From positions 1 through 7,597 of the forward strand of contig JAXDLH010000163.1 in NCBI GenBank assembly GCA_034666705.1: a stretch of 7,597 nucleotides of DNA. Direction: 5' to 3'. The notes under the pieces were generated by a model. That model made no database searches and had not been told where the DNA came from. It was given only the letters and a program-made list of their open reading frames with translations. Position 1 is the first letter of the stretch. Each line of letters starts with the position of its first letter. The DNA comes from JAXDLH01 sp034666705. GTDB taxonomy: Bacteria > Chloroflexota > UBA6077 > SHYK01. A program made the translations under genes and the position numbers. Below are positions 1 to 5,375 of this stretch, one piece after another.

Positions 1-81
1 AGGTCGCCCCGGGCTCGAACGTTGGGATCGCCCCAGCTCGACTGAGCAACCCGCCCTGTCCTCGACTCGACGTGGGCGCCC

Positions 82-1230
82 TCACCGCTCCCCGATGGGC
101 ACGAAGCGGCGGTCGCGCGGGCCCGCGTAGACCGACTGCGGTCGAATCAGCCGGTTCGCCGCTTGCTGCTCGAGGATGTGCGCCGTCCAGCCGGCCGTTC
201 GCGCCACGGCGAACGTCGGCGTGAACAGCTCCGGCGCGATTCCCACGCCGTGGAGCACCAACGCCGCATAGAGCTCCATATTGGCGTACAGGTCACGGCC
301 CGGCTTTACCTCGGCGAGGACGTTGACGGTGACCCGCTCGACCTCCTCGGTCAATTCCAGCAGCCGCCGGTCGCCGCTGGCCGCGGCAAGCTGCGCCGCC
401 ACGCGGCTGAGCACTGCCGCCCGCGGATCGCGCACTTTGTACACGCGGTGCCCGAAGCCCATGATGACCTCGCCGCGCGCGAGCGCCGCCCGGATCCACG
501 CCTCGGCCCGGTCCGGCGCGCCAATCTCGTCCAACATCTCCAGCACGGGGCCGGGCACGCCGCCGTGCAGCGGCCCTTTCAGGGCGCCGATCGCACCTGT
601 GACCGCCGAGACCATGTCCGATCGCGTCGAGGCGATCACGCGCGCCGCGAACGTCGAGGCGTTCATGCCGTGCTCGATCACCGTCACGAGGTACGCGTCC
701 AGCGCGGCCACCCGACCCGGATCAGGCTCCTGGCCCTCCAGCATATAAAGGTAGGACGCCGCAACGCCGAGGTGCGCCGGCGCCTCGACCGGCGCGAGGC
801 CGCGCCGGGCTCGGGCATGATGCGCCACAAGCGCCGGGATGCGCGCCGTGATCCGCGCGGCGCGCTGCAGATTCACCTCGTGGTCCCCGTTGTCAGGGAT
901 TGGGTCGTCGAGCGTCAGCATCGCGGCGCCCATGCGCAGCGCATGCATCCCCTCGGCCTCGCGGCCAGCGCCCTGCAGCCAATCGCGGATCCCGGCCGGC
1001 AGCCGGCGCGCCTCCGCCATCTCCTCGCGCAGTGCGGCCAACGGGGAAGAGGTTGGCAGCTCGCCGTGCCAGAGGAGGTAGGCAGCCTCCTCGAAGCAGA
1101 CCTTTCCTACCAGCTCATCCACGTCGTACCCACGAATCACGAGCCGACCGGCCGCACCATCAACCTCGCTGAGTTGGGTACGGTGCGAGACGACGCCCTC
1201 GAGCCCGTCGACAACCTGCGTATCGATCAT
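82..1230 (-). CDS. Citrate synthase family protein (citrate/2-methylcitrate synthase)
   Basis: Likely condenses acetyl-CoA (or propionyl-CoA) with oxaloacetate in the cytoplasm, the entry step of the TCA or methylcitrate cycle. The 382-aa length is normal for the short bacterial type. Visible family motifs are EHGMNASTF (His187), LHGGVPG (His222), GFGHRVYK (His261), the C-terminal block FTPTFAVARTAGW (Arg344) and HILEQ, then a RLIRP tail. The usual catalytic Asp block (NVDFYS in typical enzymes) reads ANMELYA here, so Glu319 stands where Asp is expected. The start is well supported: ATG at 1230 follows an AAGGAGGA ribosome binding site (1235-1242, minus strand). It is divergent from an Lrp/AsnC regulator, which may control it. 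Sequence alone does not separate citrate from methylcitrate synthase; no prpB or prpD neighbour is in view. Family assignment is very sure, substrate is not. Confidence 0.93.
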   Translation of the reverse strand: MIDTQVVDGLEGVVSHRTQLSEVDGAAGRLVIRGYDVDELVGKVCFEEAAYLLWHGELPTSSPLAALREEMAEARRLPAGIRDWLQGAGREAEGMHALRMGAAMLTLDDPIPDNGDHEVNLQRAARITARIPALVAHHARARRGLAPVEAPAHLGVAASYLYMLEGQEPDPGRVAALDAYLVTVIEHGMNASTFAARVIASTRSDMVSAVTGAIGALKGPLHGGVPGPVLEMLDEIGAPDRAEAWIRAALARGEVIMGFGHRVYKVRDPRAAVLSRVAAQLAAASGDRRLLELTEEVERVTVNVLAEVKPGRDLYANMELYAALVLHGVGIAPELFTPTFAVARTAGWTAHILEQQAANRLIRPQSVYAGPRDRRFVPIGER

Positions 1231-1234
1231 CAGG

Positions 1235-1242
1235 TCCTCCTT
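1235..1242 (-). promoter_or_regulatory. Ribosome binding site of the citrate synthase gene
   Basis: The minus strand reads AAGGAGGA four bases before the ATG at 1230. It is a near-perfect anti-16S complement and fixes the start of the gene. Confidence 0.8.
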
Positions 1243-1274
1243 CGAACCCCGCCAGATGAGCGGTGCTCGGGAAA

Positions 1275-1303
1275 ATCATAGGGCGGACCCGGGCAGTGCG
1301 TAC
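1275..1303 (-). promoter_or_regulatory. Candidate promoter of citrate synthase, -10 TATGAT with poor -35
   Basis: The minus strand has TATGAT (1280-1275), five of six matches to the sigma-70 -10 box. A start about 7 bases downstream would give a leader of roughly 38 bases. The -35 position (about 1298-1303) reads GTACGC and matches poorly. A small palindrome GTAC-C-GTAC (1300-1308) covers that position, which would suit an activator-dependent promoter. The -10 match is seen; regulation is inferred. Confidence 0.35.
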
Positions 1304-1310
1304 CGTACTA

Positions 1311-1340
1311 TTGATGGTGGCAAGTCCATCCCGATTTAGA
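1311..1340 (+). promoter_or_regulatory. Weak candidate promoter of the Lrp/AsnC gene
   Basis: TTGATG (1311-1316) and TTTAGA (1335-1340) are separated by 18 bases on the plus strand. The -35 box is reasonable and the -10 box is poor. An inverted repeat GATGG/CCATC (1313-1317 and 1326-1330) lies across the -35 region and could be an operator. A start closer to the gene inside the AT-rich stretch 1331-1371 is equally possible. Confidence 0.22.
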
Positions 1341-1371
1341 AAAGTACGTGTTCTTATTCATGGATTGATTA

Positions 1372-1866
1372 ATGCAAAGTGAATTCGATCAGGCCGATCG
1401 CGTCATCCTCGAACTGCTCCAGCGCGACGGCCGCATCACGCTGCGCGCGCTCGGCCGCGCCGCGGGTCTCAGCGGGCCGGCTGTTGCCGAGCGGGTCCGA
1501 CGCCTGGAGGACCGCGGTGTGATCCGGGGGTACCGCGCCGAGGTCGCGCCCGAGGCGCTCGGGCTCGTCGTGACCGCTTTTGTGAGCGTGGGCCTGCCGT
1601 ACGAGCCGCGCGCCACGACCCGCTTCGAGAGCCAACTGCGCGACGTGGATGCGATCGTCGAGTGCCACCGCATCACCGGTGAGGACCGCTATTTATTGAA
1701 GGTCGTCGTCCCCGACCTCGCCGCCCTGCAAGAGGTCGTCGACCGACTGCGCGACTTCGGCCGGGTGCAAAGCTGGCTCGTACTCTCGACCCTCAAGCGC
1801 GACGCCGTGCTGCGCCCCGGCTACCCCACGAGTCCCGCGCCCACCCACCACGAGGGGGCCGACTGA
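1372..1866 (+). CDS. Lrp/AsnC family transcriptional regulator
   Basis: A 164-aa DNA-binding regulator of the feast/famine type. Residues 5-60 form the winged helix-turn-helix (LGRAAGLSGPAVAERVRRLEDRGVI). Residues 68-145 form the RAM/AsnC ligand-sensing and oligomerisation domain, including the typical block VECHRITGEDRYLLKVVVPD (95-114). Such proteins bind DNA as dimers or octamers and usually respond to an amino acid or 2-oxo acid. A proline-rich tail (149-164) extends beyond the domain. The ATG at 1372 has no clear ribosome binding site: the upstream in-frame ATG at 1360 runs into TGA at 1366, so it cannot be the start. Translation may be leaderless or SD-independent. The divergent citrate synthase gene is the most obvious target besides its own promoter; that is inference from layout. 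Confidence 0.92.
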   Translation: MQSEFDQADRVILELLQRDGRITLRALGRAAGLSGPAVAERVRRLEDRGVIRGYRAEVAPEALGLVVTAFVSVGLPYEPRATTRFESQLRDVDAIVECHRITGEDRYLLKVVVPDLAALQEVVDRLRDFGRVQSWLVLSTLKRDAVLRPGYPTSPAPTHHEGAD

Positions 1867-1911
1867 GAGAGGATGGGCACGACTTCACCCAATAGAGCGA
1901 AATATCCCGAG

Positions 1912-1917
1912 TAGAAT
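1912..1917 (+). promoter_or_regulatory. Possible -10 box upstream of the hydrolase
   Basis: TAGAAT matches five of six positions of the sigma-70 -10 box and lies about 100 bases before the hydrolase start, in the 153-bp gap after the regulator. No good -35 is found at 16-18 bases. A short inverted repeat CGTAC/GTACG (1972-1976 and 1981-1985) lies in the leader. Co-transcription from the regulator gene is the alternative. Confidence 0.2.
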
Positions 1918-2008
1918 TCGCCATCGGCTCCCTGCCTGGGCTTTACGCCGGCGAGCGGCCACGCGCCGTTCCGTACGCCGGTACGAGGTGACTAGGCCCG
2001 AACCGGGG

Positions 2009-2014
2009 AAGGAG
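2009..2014 (+). promoter_or_regulatory. Ribosome binding site of the hydrolase gene
   Basis: AAGGAG lies five bases before the ATG at 2020, which fixes this start. Confidence 0.75.
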
Positions 2015-2019
2015 CAATC

Positions 2020-2835
2020 ATGGCGAGGACTGGCACCGTGGCGTACAAGACGGTCGCGCTGCGGCACGGCACCACGCGCTACCTCGAGATGGGGACCGGA
2101 CACCCGCTCATTCTGCTGCACATCTCGAGCATCGAGGGCGGCGCCGACGATTGCTTGCCGACGCTCGACGTCCTCGCGTCCCACTTTCGTGTGCTCGCCC
2201 CGGACCTGCTCGGGTGGCCGCCGAGCGACACGCTCGACCACATCGACGCCTTCCCGTTTCTCGTCGACTTCCTGCGCGAATTCCAGGATGCGCTCGGGAT
2301 CCGCAGCAGCCACGTGTGTGGCGTCTCGATGGGGGGCTGGATTGCCGGCCTCTTTGCTTACGAGAGCCCCGACCGGTGCGATGGGGTCGTGATCGGCGGC
2401 CATCCCTTTACGGGTGCGCCGAACCGCCACATGCTGGGCTATTCCCCCGAGTCGGTGACCCCCGACGACAAGGTACGCCAGTGGCTCGAGAAGGTCACGC
2501 AGGGCCAGGGTGTGGATACCGAATCGTTGGTCGATGCCAAGCTCGCTAAAATCCATGAGCCCGGCTTCGTCGAGGCGTTCGCGAAGCTGATGCGCAGCAT
2601 GGGGGATCCGGCAAACCGCCAGCGCTACGCGGTCATCAACCGGTTGCCGAAGCTGCGGATTCCCGCGCTGATCCTGATCGGCGAGCGTGATCAGGCGGCG
2701 ATGCTTTTAAAGGATGAGGTAGCGGCTGCCGCGCCCGCGGTGAGAGTCATCGCCTCCGGGCACCGCATGCACCTCGAGGACCCGGAGCTCTTCGCGCGCA
2801 CGGTCGCCGAATATCTCGGGACGGCTCGCCGCTGA
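2020..2835 (+). CDS. Alpha/beta hydrolase fold protein
   Basis: A 271-aa cytoplasmic serine hydrolase with no signal peptide. The nucleophile elbow is GVSMG with Ser103. The acid is Asp224 in LILIGERDQ and the base is His248 in ASGHRMHLEDP. All three are in the normal order and spacing for the family, so the enzyme should be active. The oxyanion-hole loop after the first core strand reads LLHISSIEGG (residues 32-41), where most relatives have HG followed by small residues; the second Gly is missing. Residues 130-205 form the cap region, rich in charged helices, which sets substrate choice. The overall layout resembles C-C bond hydrolases, esterases and haloperoxidase-like members (MhpC/BphD neighbourhood). 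The substrate cannot be told, and no catabolic neighbour is present to suggest one. The downstream neighbour is convergent, so it is monocistronic or follows the Lrp-type gene. Confidence 0.9.
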   Translation: MARTGTVAYKTVALRHGTTRYLEMGTGHPLILLHISSIEGGADDCLPTLDVLASHFRVLAPDLLGWPPSDTLDHIDAFPFLVDFLREFQDALGIRSSHVCGVSMGGWIAGLFAYESPDRCDGVVIGGHPFTGAPNRHMLGYSPESVTPDDKVRQWLEKVTQGQGVDTESLVDAKLAKIHEPGFVEAFAKLMRSMGDPANRQRYAVINRLPKLRIPALILIGERDQAAMLLKDEVAAAAPAVRVIASGHRMHLEDPELFARTVAEYLGTARR

Positions 2836-2843
2836 TTCCGTCC

Positions 2844-2859
2844 GGGCGGAGGTCCGCTC
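2844..2859 (+). terminator. GC-rich hairpin after the hydrolase, no T-tract
   Basis: GGGCGG-AGGT-CCGCTC forms a 6-bp stem (one G-U pair) with a 4-base loop, nine bases after the hydrolase stop. No run of T follows, so it is not a standard intrinsic terminator. It may be an RNA 3'-end stabiliser or a U-less terminator. Confidence 0.3.
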
Positions 2860-2906
2860 AGTCGCTCGCGGCCGTCCACGTGTTGGATGATCCGAGGTGC
2901 GGCGGC

Positions 2907-2919
2907 GAGCCCGGGGCTC
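2907..2919 (-). terminator. GC-rich hairpin after the 137-aa gene, no T-tract
   Basis: GAGCCC-G-GGGCTC is a perfect inverted repeat, able to fold as a 5-bp stem with loop CGG. It begins about 11 bases after the stop of the minus-strand gene (2930-2932). Flanking GGC and GCC can extend the stem past a bulge. No T-tract follows on either strand. Confidence 0.3.
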
Positions 2920-2929
2920 TGCCGGCGCA

Positions 2930-3343
2930 CTACACGCGTACGTTGACGCGTTGACCGACCGCCAGCTCGAGGCTGTCGATCCAGTTACGCCAGGGTCCGG
3001 CCCCGGTCGGCGGATGGCCGCCGACCGGATTCGATTCCGCGCTCCCGTTCACGTCGCTGACACTGGGGGCTTCAGCCGCCGCAGTGCCACCCACGGACAC
3101 GGGACCGAACGCCTGACGCAGCGCAGCCGACATCGTCGCCTGCACCTCCTGCATCGGCACATTGTCGGCGCGGGCGAGCTCCTCGAGGGTGTGACCGCTC
3201 AGAAGCTTGACCCTGAGCTCCTGCACGGATAGTCCCAGCTTCGCAGCGATGGCCTGCGTCACCTGCGGGGGCCTATGGTAAGGTCGGTCGCTCGATGAGA
3301 TCGCTTGGACGCTATCAATCGGGGTCCGGCTGCTGACCTGCAT
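2930..3343 (-). CDS. Small hypothetical protein with paired helical motif
   Basis: A 137-aa protein I do not recognise by name. Residues 29-78 form a compact helical segment: AIAAKLGLSVQELRVKLLSG followed by TLEELARADNVPMQEVQATM. The pattern, a helix then L-S-x-x-E-L, then G-x-T-L-x-E-L-A, then N/G-V, recurs in many uncharacterised bacterial proteins and resembles degenerate helix-turn-helix units. Residues 84-118 are a Gly/Ala/Pro/Ser linker that looks disordered. The C-terminal 19 residues (NWIDSLELAVGQRVNVRV region) look ordered again. No signal peptide or membrane segment is seen, and no cysteines. The start is firm: ATG at 3343 follows GGAGGGAG (about 3350-3357, minus strand) at six bases. 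It stands alone, divergent from an ABC exporter across a repeat-rich region. It could be a small DNA-binding protein, but that is inference. Confidence 0.78.
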   Translation of the reverse strand: MQVSSRTPIDSVQAISSSDRPYHRPPQVTQAIAAKLGLSVQELRVKLLSGHTLEELARADNVPMQEVQATMSAALRQAFGPVSVGGTAAAEAPSVSDVNGSAESNPVGGHPPTGAGPWRNWIDSLELAVGQRVNVRV

Positions 3344-3406
3344 GGCGCGCTCCCTCCATCGTACAAGGGCTTATCCACGTGGTCGGCCAGCCAGGAACCG
3401 TCATGT

Positions 3407-3452
3407 AGCGGTTAAACCCCAAAATTAACGCAGTTGTAACAAGTTAACCGCT
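3407..3452. repeat. 9-bp inverted repeat AGCGGTTAA / TTAACCGCT
   Basis: AGCGGTTAA (3407-3415) is repeated exactly in inverted orientation at 3444-3452 with a 28-base spacer. The left arm overlaps a smaller palindrome GGTT-A-AACC (3410-3418), and the right arm lies in the second 19-bp repeat. It could loop DNA between operator halves or form an RNA stem. Confidence 0.55.
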
Positions 3453-3462
3453 TTGTAACAAA
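3425..3462. repeat. Two tandem 19-bp direct repeats with TTGTAACAA cores
   Basis: Unit one is TTAACGCAGTTGTAACAAG (3425-3443) and unit two is TTAACCGCTTTGTAACAAA (3444-3462). They match at 14 of 19 positions, with identical TTAAC and TTGTAACAA blocks. TTGTAACAA (3434-3442 and 3453-3461) is a palindrome around its central base. Identical palindromes 19 bp apart lie close to two helical turns, as expected for protein binding on one DNA face. They also coincide with a minus-strand promoter-like pair, so an operator is the simplest reading. An iteron-like role is the alternative. Confidence 0.6.
3433..3461 (-). promoter_or_regulatory. Candidate promoter of the 137-aa gene
   Basis: On the minus strand TTGTTA (3461-3456) and TACAAC (3438-3433) are 17 bases apart. 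Each matches four of six positions of the sigma-70 consensus. Both boxes fall inside the two TTGTAACAA palindromes, so a protein binding these would block the promoter. The leader would be roughly 80 bases long. Confidence 0.35.
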
Positions 3463-3489
3463 TCAGTTTGATGGGAAACCATTGGAATC

Positions 3490-3511
3490 ATCCGAGAATA
3501 GGAATTCGGAT
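3490..3511. repeat. Short inverted repeat ATCCGA / TCGGAT
   Basis: ATCCGA (3490-3495) and TCGGAT (3506-3511) are separated by 10 bases. With only six paired bases it could be chance, but it sits among denser palindromes in the same gap. Confidence 0.3.
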
Positions 3512-3549
3512 CGCGACTGTCGTCGAGCTATGTATGGCATATATCACAT

Positions 3550-3567
3550 ATAGGCTAGTTAGCCTAT
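3550..3567. repeat. 18-bp palindrome, 8-bp arms around GT
   Basis: ATAGGCTA-GT-TAGCCTAT is a perfect inverted repeat with a 2-base centre. An overlapping outer pair, GGCATA (3536-3541) and TATGCC (3565-3570), could pair instead, and CATATA occurs twice just upstream (3538-3543, 3547-3552). A tight centre fits a dimeric regulator site better than an RNA hairpin. The likely target is the downstream exporter operon. Confidence 0.6.
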
Positions 3568-3668
3568 GCCGAATGGCAGAGGCGATCGGTGGAGGTGGGT
3601 GCCAGCTCGGCAATAGAGAGGTTGCCTGTGGGTTCTCCACATCAACGTGCAGGCCAAGCATCTTAGGC

Positions 3669-3674
3669 TACAAT
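3669..3674 (+). promoter_or_regulatory. Candidate -10 box for the exporter operon
   Basis: TACAAT matches five of six positions of the -10 consensus and lies 72 bases before the GTG start of the first permease. No good -35 is seen 16-18 bases upstream, which would suit regulated or alternative-sigma expression. Confidence 0.3.
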
Positions 3675-3735
3675 CCTGGCCGGATCTGGCGTCAACGTAG
3701 TCTGAGCCCGGTTAGAGCGCCGGTGGCGCAGCATT

Positions 3736-3741
3736 GGGAGG
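3736..3741 (+). promoter_or_regulatory. Ribosome binding site that decides the permease start
   Basis: GGGAGG lies four bases before GTG at 3746. The longer frame opens with TTG at 3734, but this codon lies directly before the GGGAGG and has no upstream site. ATG at 3758 is 16 bases away, too far. GTG at 3746 is therefore the best start. Confidence 0.6.
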
Positions 3742-3745
3742 CATC

Positions 3746-4588
3746 GTGGCCACGTCTATGCCGCCACCGCCGCGTGCTTTCCACCTCGCTTCGCTTGCCC
3801 CGAACCATACGCCGCCGCTGCTGGGGCTGCTCTATACGATTTTCGGGGGCTACCAGCAGTCGGCCGCGGAAGGCGCCCGCGTTCGCAACCTGCGCTGGCT
3901 CCAGCGCCTCCCGATGGCCGTCGTTTGGGGCTGGTTCGCGGTCCACGCCGACCCCGCCGTGGCGACCTACCTGACGATTGGTGCCTTCTTCGCCGTGGTG
4001 TGGTTCGAGGCCGTGTTCGTGATGGGGTTCTCGCTCACGGATGAAGCCTGGCAGGGCATGATCGATGTAGAGATCACGTCGCCGTCCGGCTTGATGGCGG
4101 TGCTGTTCGGCAAAGGGCTCGCCACGGCCGCCGACGCCGCCCGCACCGGCCTCATGTCCGCCGCCATCGTCGCCGTCATGTCGGGGCTGGCGATCAGCAT
4201 TCCGCAGCCACTCACGTTCGTCGCATCGCTGCTCGTGGCCTTGATCGCCTTGATCGCGACCTCGTTCGTCTTCGCCCCGCTGATCGTGGTGGTGGGTGGT
4301 GCGGCCGGCTTCTACAACGCGATCCGCCCGTTTGGCATCGTCTTCGGCGGCTTCCTGTTCCCGATCTCGCGCCTGCCGGACGCCTTGCAGCCCATCTCCT
4401 GGTTCGTCCCCGCCGCATGGTCGATGAACGCCATGATCCTTACGATCCAGGACGGACCGCTGCCCGACATCCTGCTCCGCTGGGCTGCTGCCCTGGCGCT
4501 CTCGGTCGTCTACCTGTGCCTCGCCTGGTGGTGCTTCAGGATCGTGGAACGGCGAGTGCTCGTCACGGGCAGCTCGCTCACGAGCTGA
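3746..4588 (+). CDS. ABC-2 type transporter, membrane subunit 1
   Basis: A 280-aa inner-membrane protein, counted from the GTG start chosen by its ribosome binding site. Hydrophobic segments lie at about 73-94, 134-152, 155-185 (long, probably two helices with a hairpin), 194-206 and 241-264. The N-terminal 55 residues are polar with a PPPP stretch and are probably cytoplasmic. The stretch LFPISRLPDALQPISWFVPAAW (204-225) is the typical ABC-2 block, with a Pro-rich turn before the last helices. The same block occurs in the next gene, which shows the two are paralogous partners. The pair probably forms a heterodimeric export channel driven by the ATPase encoded third in the operon. The stop is four bases before the next ATG, so translation is coupled. 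Substrate unknown: relatives export drugs, lipids, polysaccharides or ions. Confidence 0.85.
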   Translation: MATSMPPPPRAFHLASLAPNHTPPLLGLLYTIFGGYQQSAAEGARVRNLRWLQRLPMAVVWGWFAVHADPAVATYLTIGAFFAVVWFEAVFVMGFSLTDEAWQGMIDVEITSPSGLMAVLFGKGLATAADAARTGLMSAAIVAVMSGLAISIPQPLTFVASLLVALIALIATSFVFAPLIVVVGGAAGFYNAIRPFGIVFGGFLFPISRLPDALQPISWFVPAAWSMNAMILTIQDGPLPDILLRWAAALALSVVYLCLAWWCFRIVERRVLVTGSSLTS

Positions 4589-4592
4589 GGGT

Positions 4593-5375
4593 ATGGCGAA
4601 TCTCGCGGCGCAGGTCTATCTCTCATATAAAGCGCTGTTCTTCTGGCTGAACTGGCCGGGCGTGCTCGGCAACATCGTCGCGCGGCCGATGCTCAACGTA
4701 GCGATGTTCTCCCTGGTGGGGCGCTTCGCCGGGCATCCGGACGCCGCGCAGCGCTACGTCCTCGGCATGGCGCTCTACTCGATCGCGGAGATCGTCACCG
4801 GTGGGGTAATCCAGACGTTCTCGCGGGAGCGCGCCAGCGGGACCCTGCCGCTCCTGTACTGCTCGCCGGCCTCCCGCTGGTGGAGCTATGCGGCCCGGGC
4901 GGGCATGCACTACCCGAATGGCCTCATCGCCTTCACGCTGAGCGTCGCGTTTGGCGCCATCTTCCTCGGCTTCGACTACTCACGGACTAACTGGCCACTG
5001 CTCATCATCGCAGTCCTGGCGGTGACCCTCTCCTCGACCGGCTATGCGCTCTTGATTGGCGACATCGCCTTGCTCTACCGCAACTGGACGGCGATCTATA
5101 GCCTCTCCGGGAGTGCGCTGCTGCTCCTGACCGGCGTCCTGATTCCCCTGTCAGCGCTCCCACCCCCGCTGCAAGCGGTGGCCCAGATCCTGCCGCTCAC
5201 GCATGGGCTGGAGGCCTTCCGGGCGGCGTTCGCCGGTGGTGACCTGGCGGCGGTGACCGACGCGCTCGCGTGGGAGCTGATTCTGGCGATCACCTATGGC
5301 CTGATTGGATTTGCCTCGTACCGGTGGATCGAAGAAACTGCCCGCCGGACGGGGATGATCGAGGCGGGCATCTGA
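4593..5375 (+). CDS. ABC-2 type transporter, membrane subunit 2
   Basis: A 260-aa inner-membrane protein with about six hydrophobic segments (roughly 25-44, 56-74, 108-126, 134-160, 168-186, 226-243). The motif SRERASGTLPLLYCSP (77-92) is the classic ABC-2 cytoplasmic signature, where an E-R-x-x-G-T-L stretch follows the second helix and contacts the ATPase. IPLSALPPPLQAVAQILPLTHGLEAFR (184-210) is the conserved block before the last helix, matching the end of subunit 1. It begins four bases after subunit 1 stops, with a GAGGG stretch too close to the ATG to be a normal ribosome site, which suggests coupling by terminating ribosomes. Its stop codon overlaps the ATPase start. It should act as partner of subunit 1 in an exporter. 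Confidence 0.88.
   Translation: MANLAAQVYLSYKALFFWLNWPGVLGNIVARPMLNVAMFSLVGRFAGHPDAAQRYVLGMALYSIAEIVTGGVIQTFSRERASGTLPLLYCSPASRWWSYAARAGMHYPNGLIAFTLSVAFGAIFLGFDYSRTNWPLLIIAVLAVTLSSTGYALLIGDIALLYRNWTAIYSLSGSALLLLTGVLIPLSALPPPLQAVAQILPLTHGLEAFRAAFAGGDLAAVTDALAWELILAITYGLIGFASYRWIEETARRTGMIEAGI

Larger units (their letters stand above)
3344..3745. other. Repeat-rich, relatively AT-rich region between divergent genes
   Basis: About 400 bases without a convincing gene. The part from about 3400 to 3600 is visibly more AT-rich than the rest of the window. It holds tandem 19-bp repeats, an inverted repeat, an 18-bp palindrome and two DnaA-box-like 9-mers, listed separately. The 168-codon open frame beginning at 3468 overlaps the exporter gene, is full of Arg/Ser/Trp/Cys, and has no domain-like pattern, so I do not call it. 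The region must contain the promoters of both flanking genes. Confidence 0.6.

Noticed and set aside
1..81. tRNA-like CTCGAAC and GGTTGCTCAG stretches near the left edge
   Set aside because: The T-arm does not pair and no acceptor stem or anticodon arm can be built on either strand. Nothing else is visible in these 81 bases.
163..1281. 372-codon plus-strand frame opposite the citrate synthase gene
   Set aside because: It is the antisense shadow of a gene with clear catalytic motifs. The product is Arg/His-rich without domain pattern.
1885..2556. 223-codon minus-strand frame opposite the hydrolase
   Set aside because: Antisense shadow; the hydrolase has a full catalytic triad and a good ribosome site.
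3468..3974. 168-codon plus-strand frame starting in the repeat-rich gap
   Set aside because: It overlaps the first permease by more than 200 bases in another frame, has no ribosome site, and is rich in Arg, Ser, Trp and Cys as shadows are.
5270..5374. 35-codon upstream extension of the ABC ATPase
   Set aside because: It lies inside the second permease and reads unlike an ABC protein. ATG 5375 has the typical TGATG overlap.
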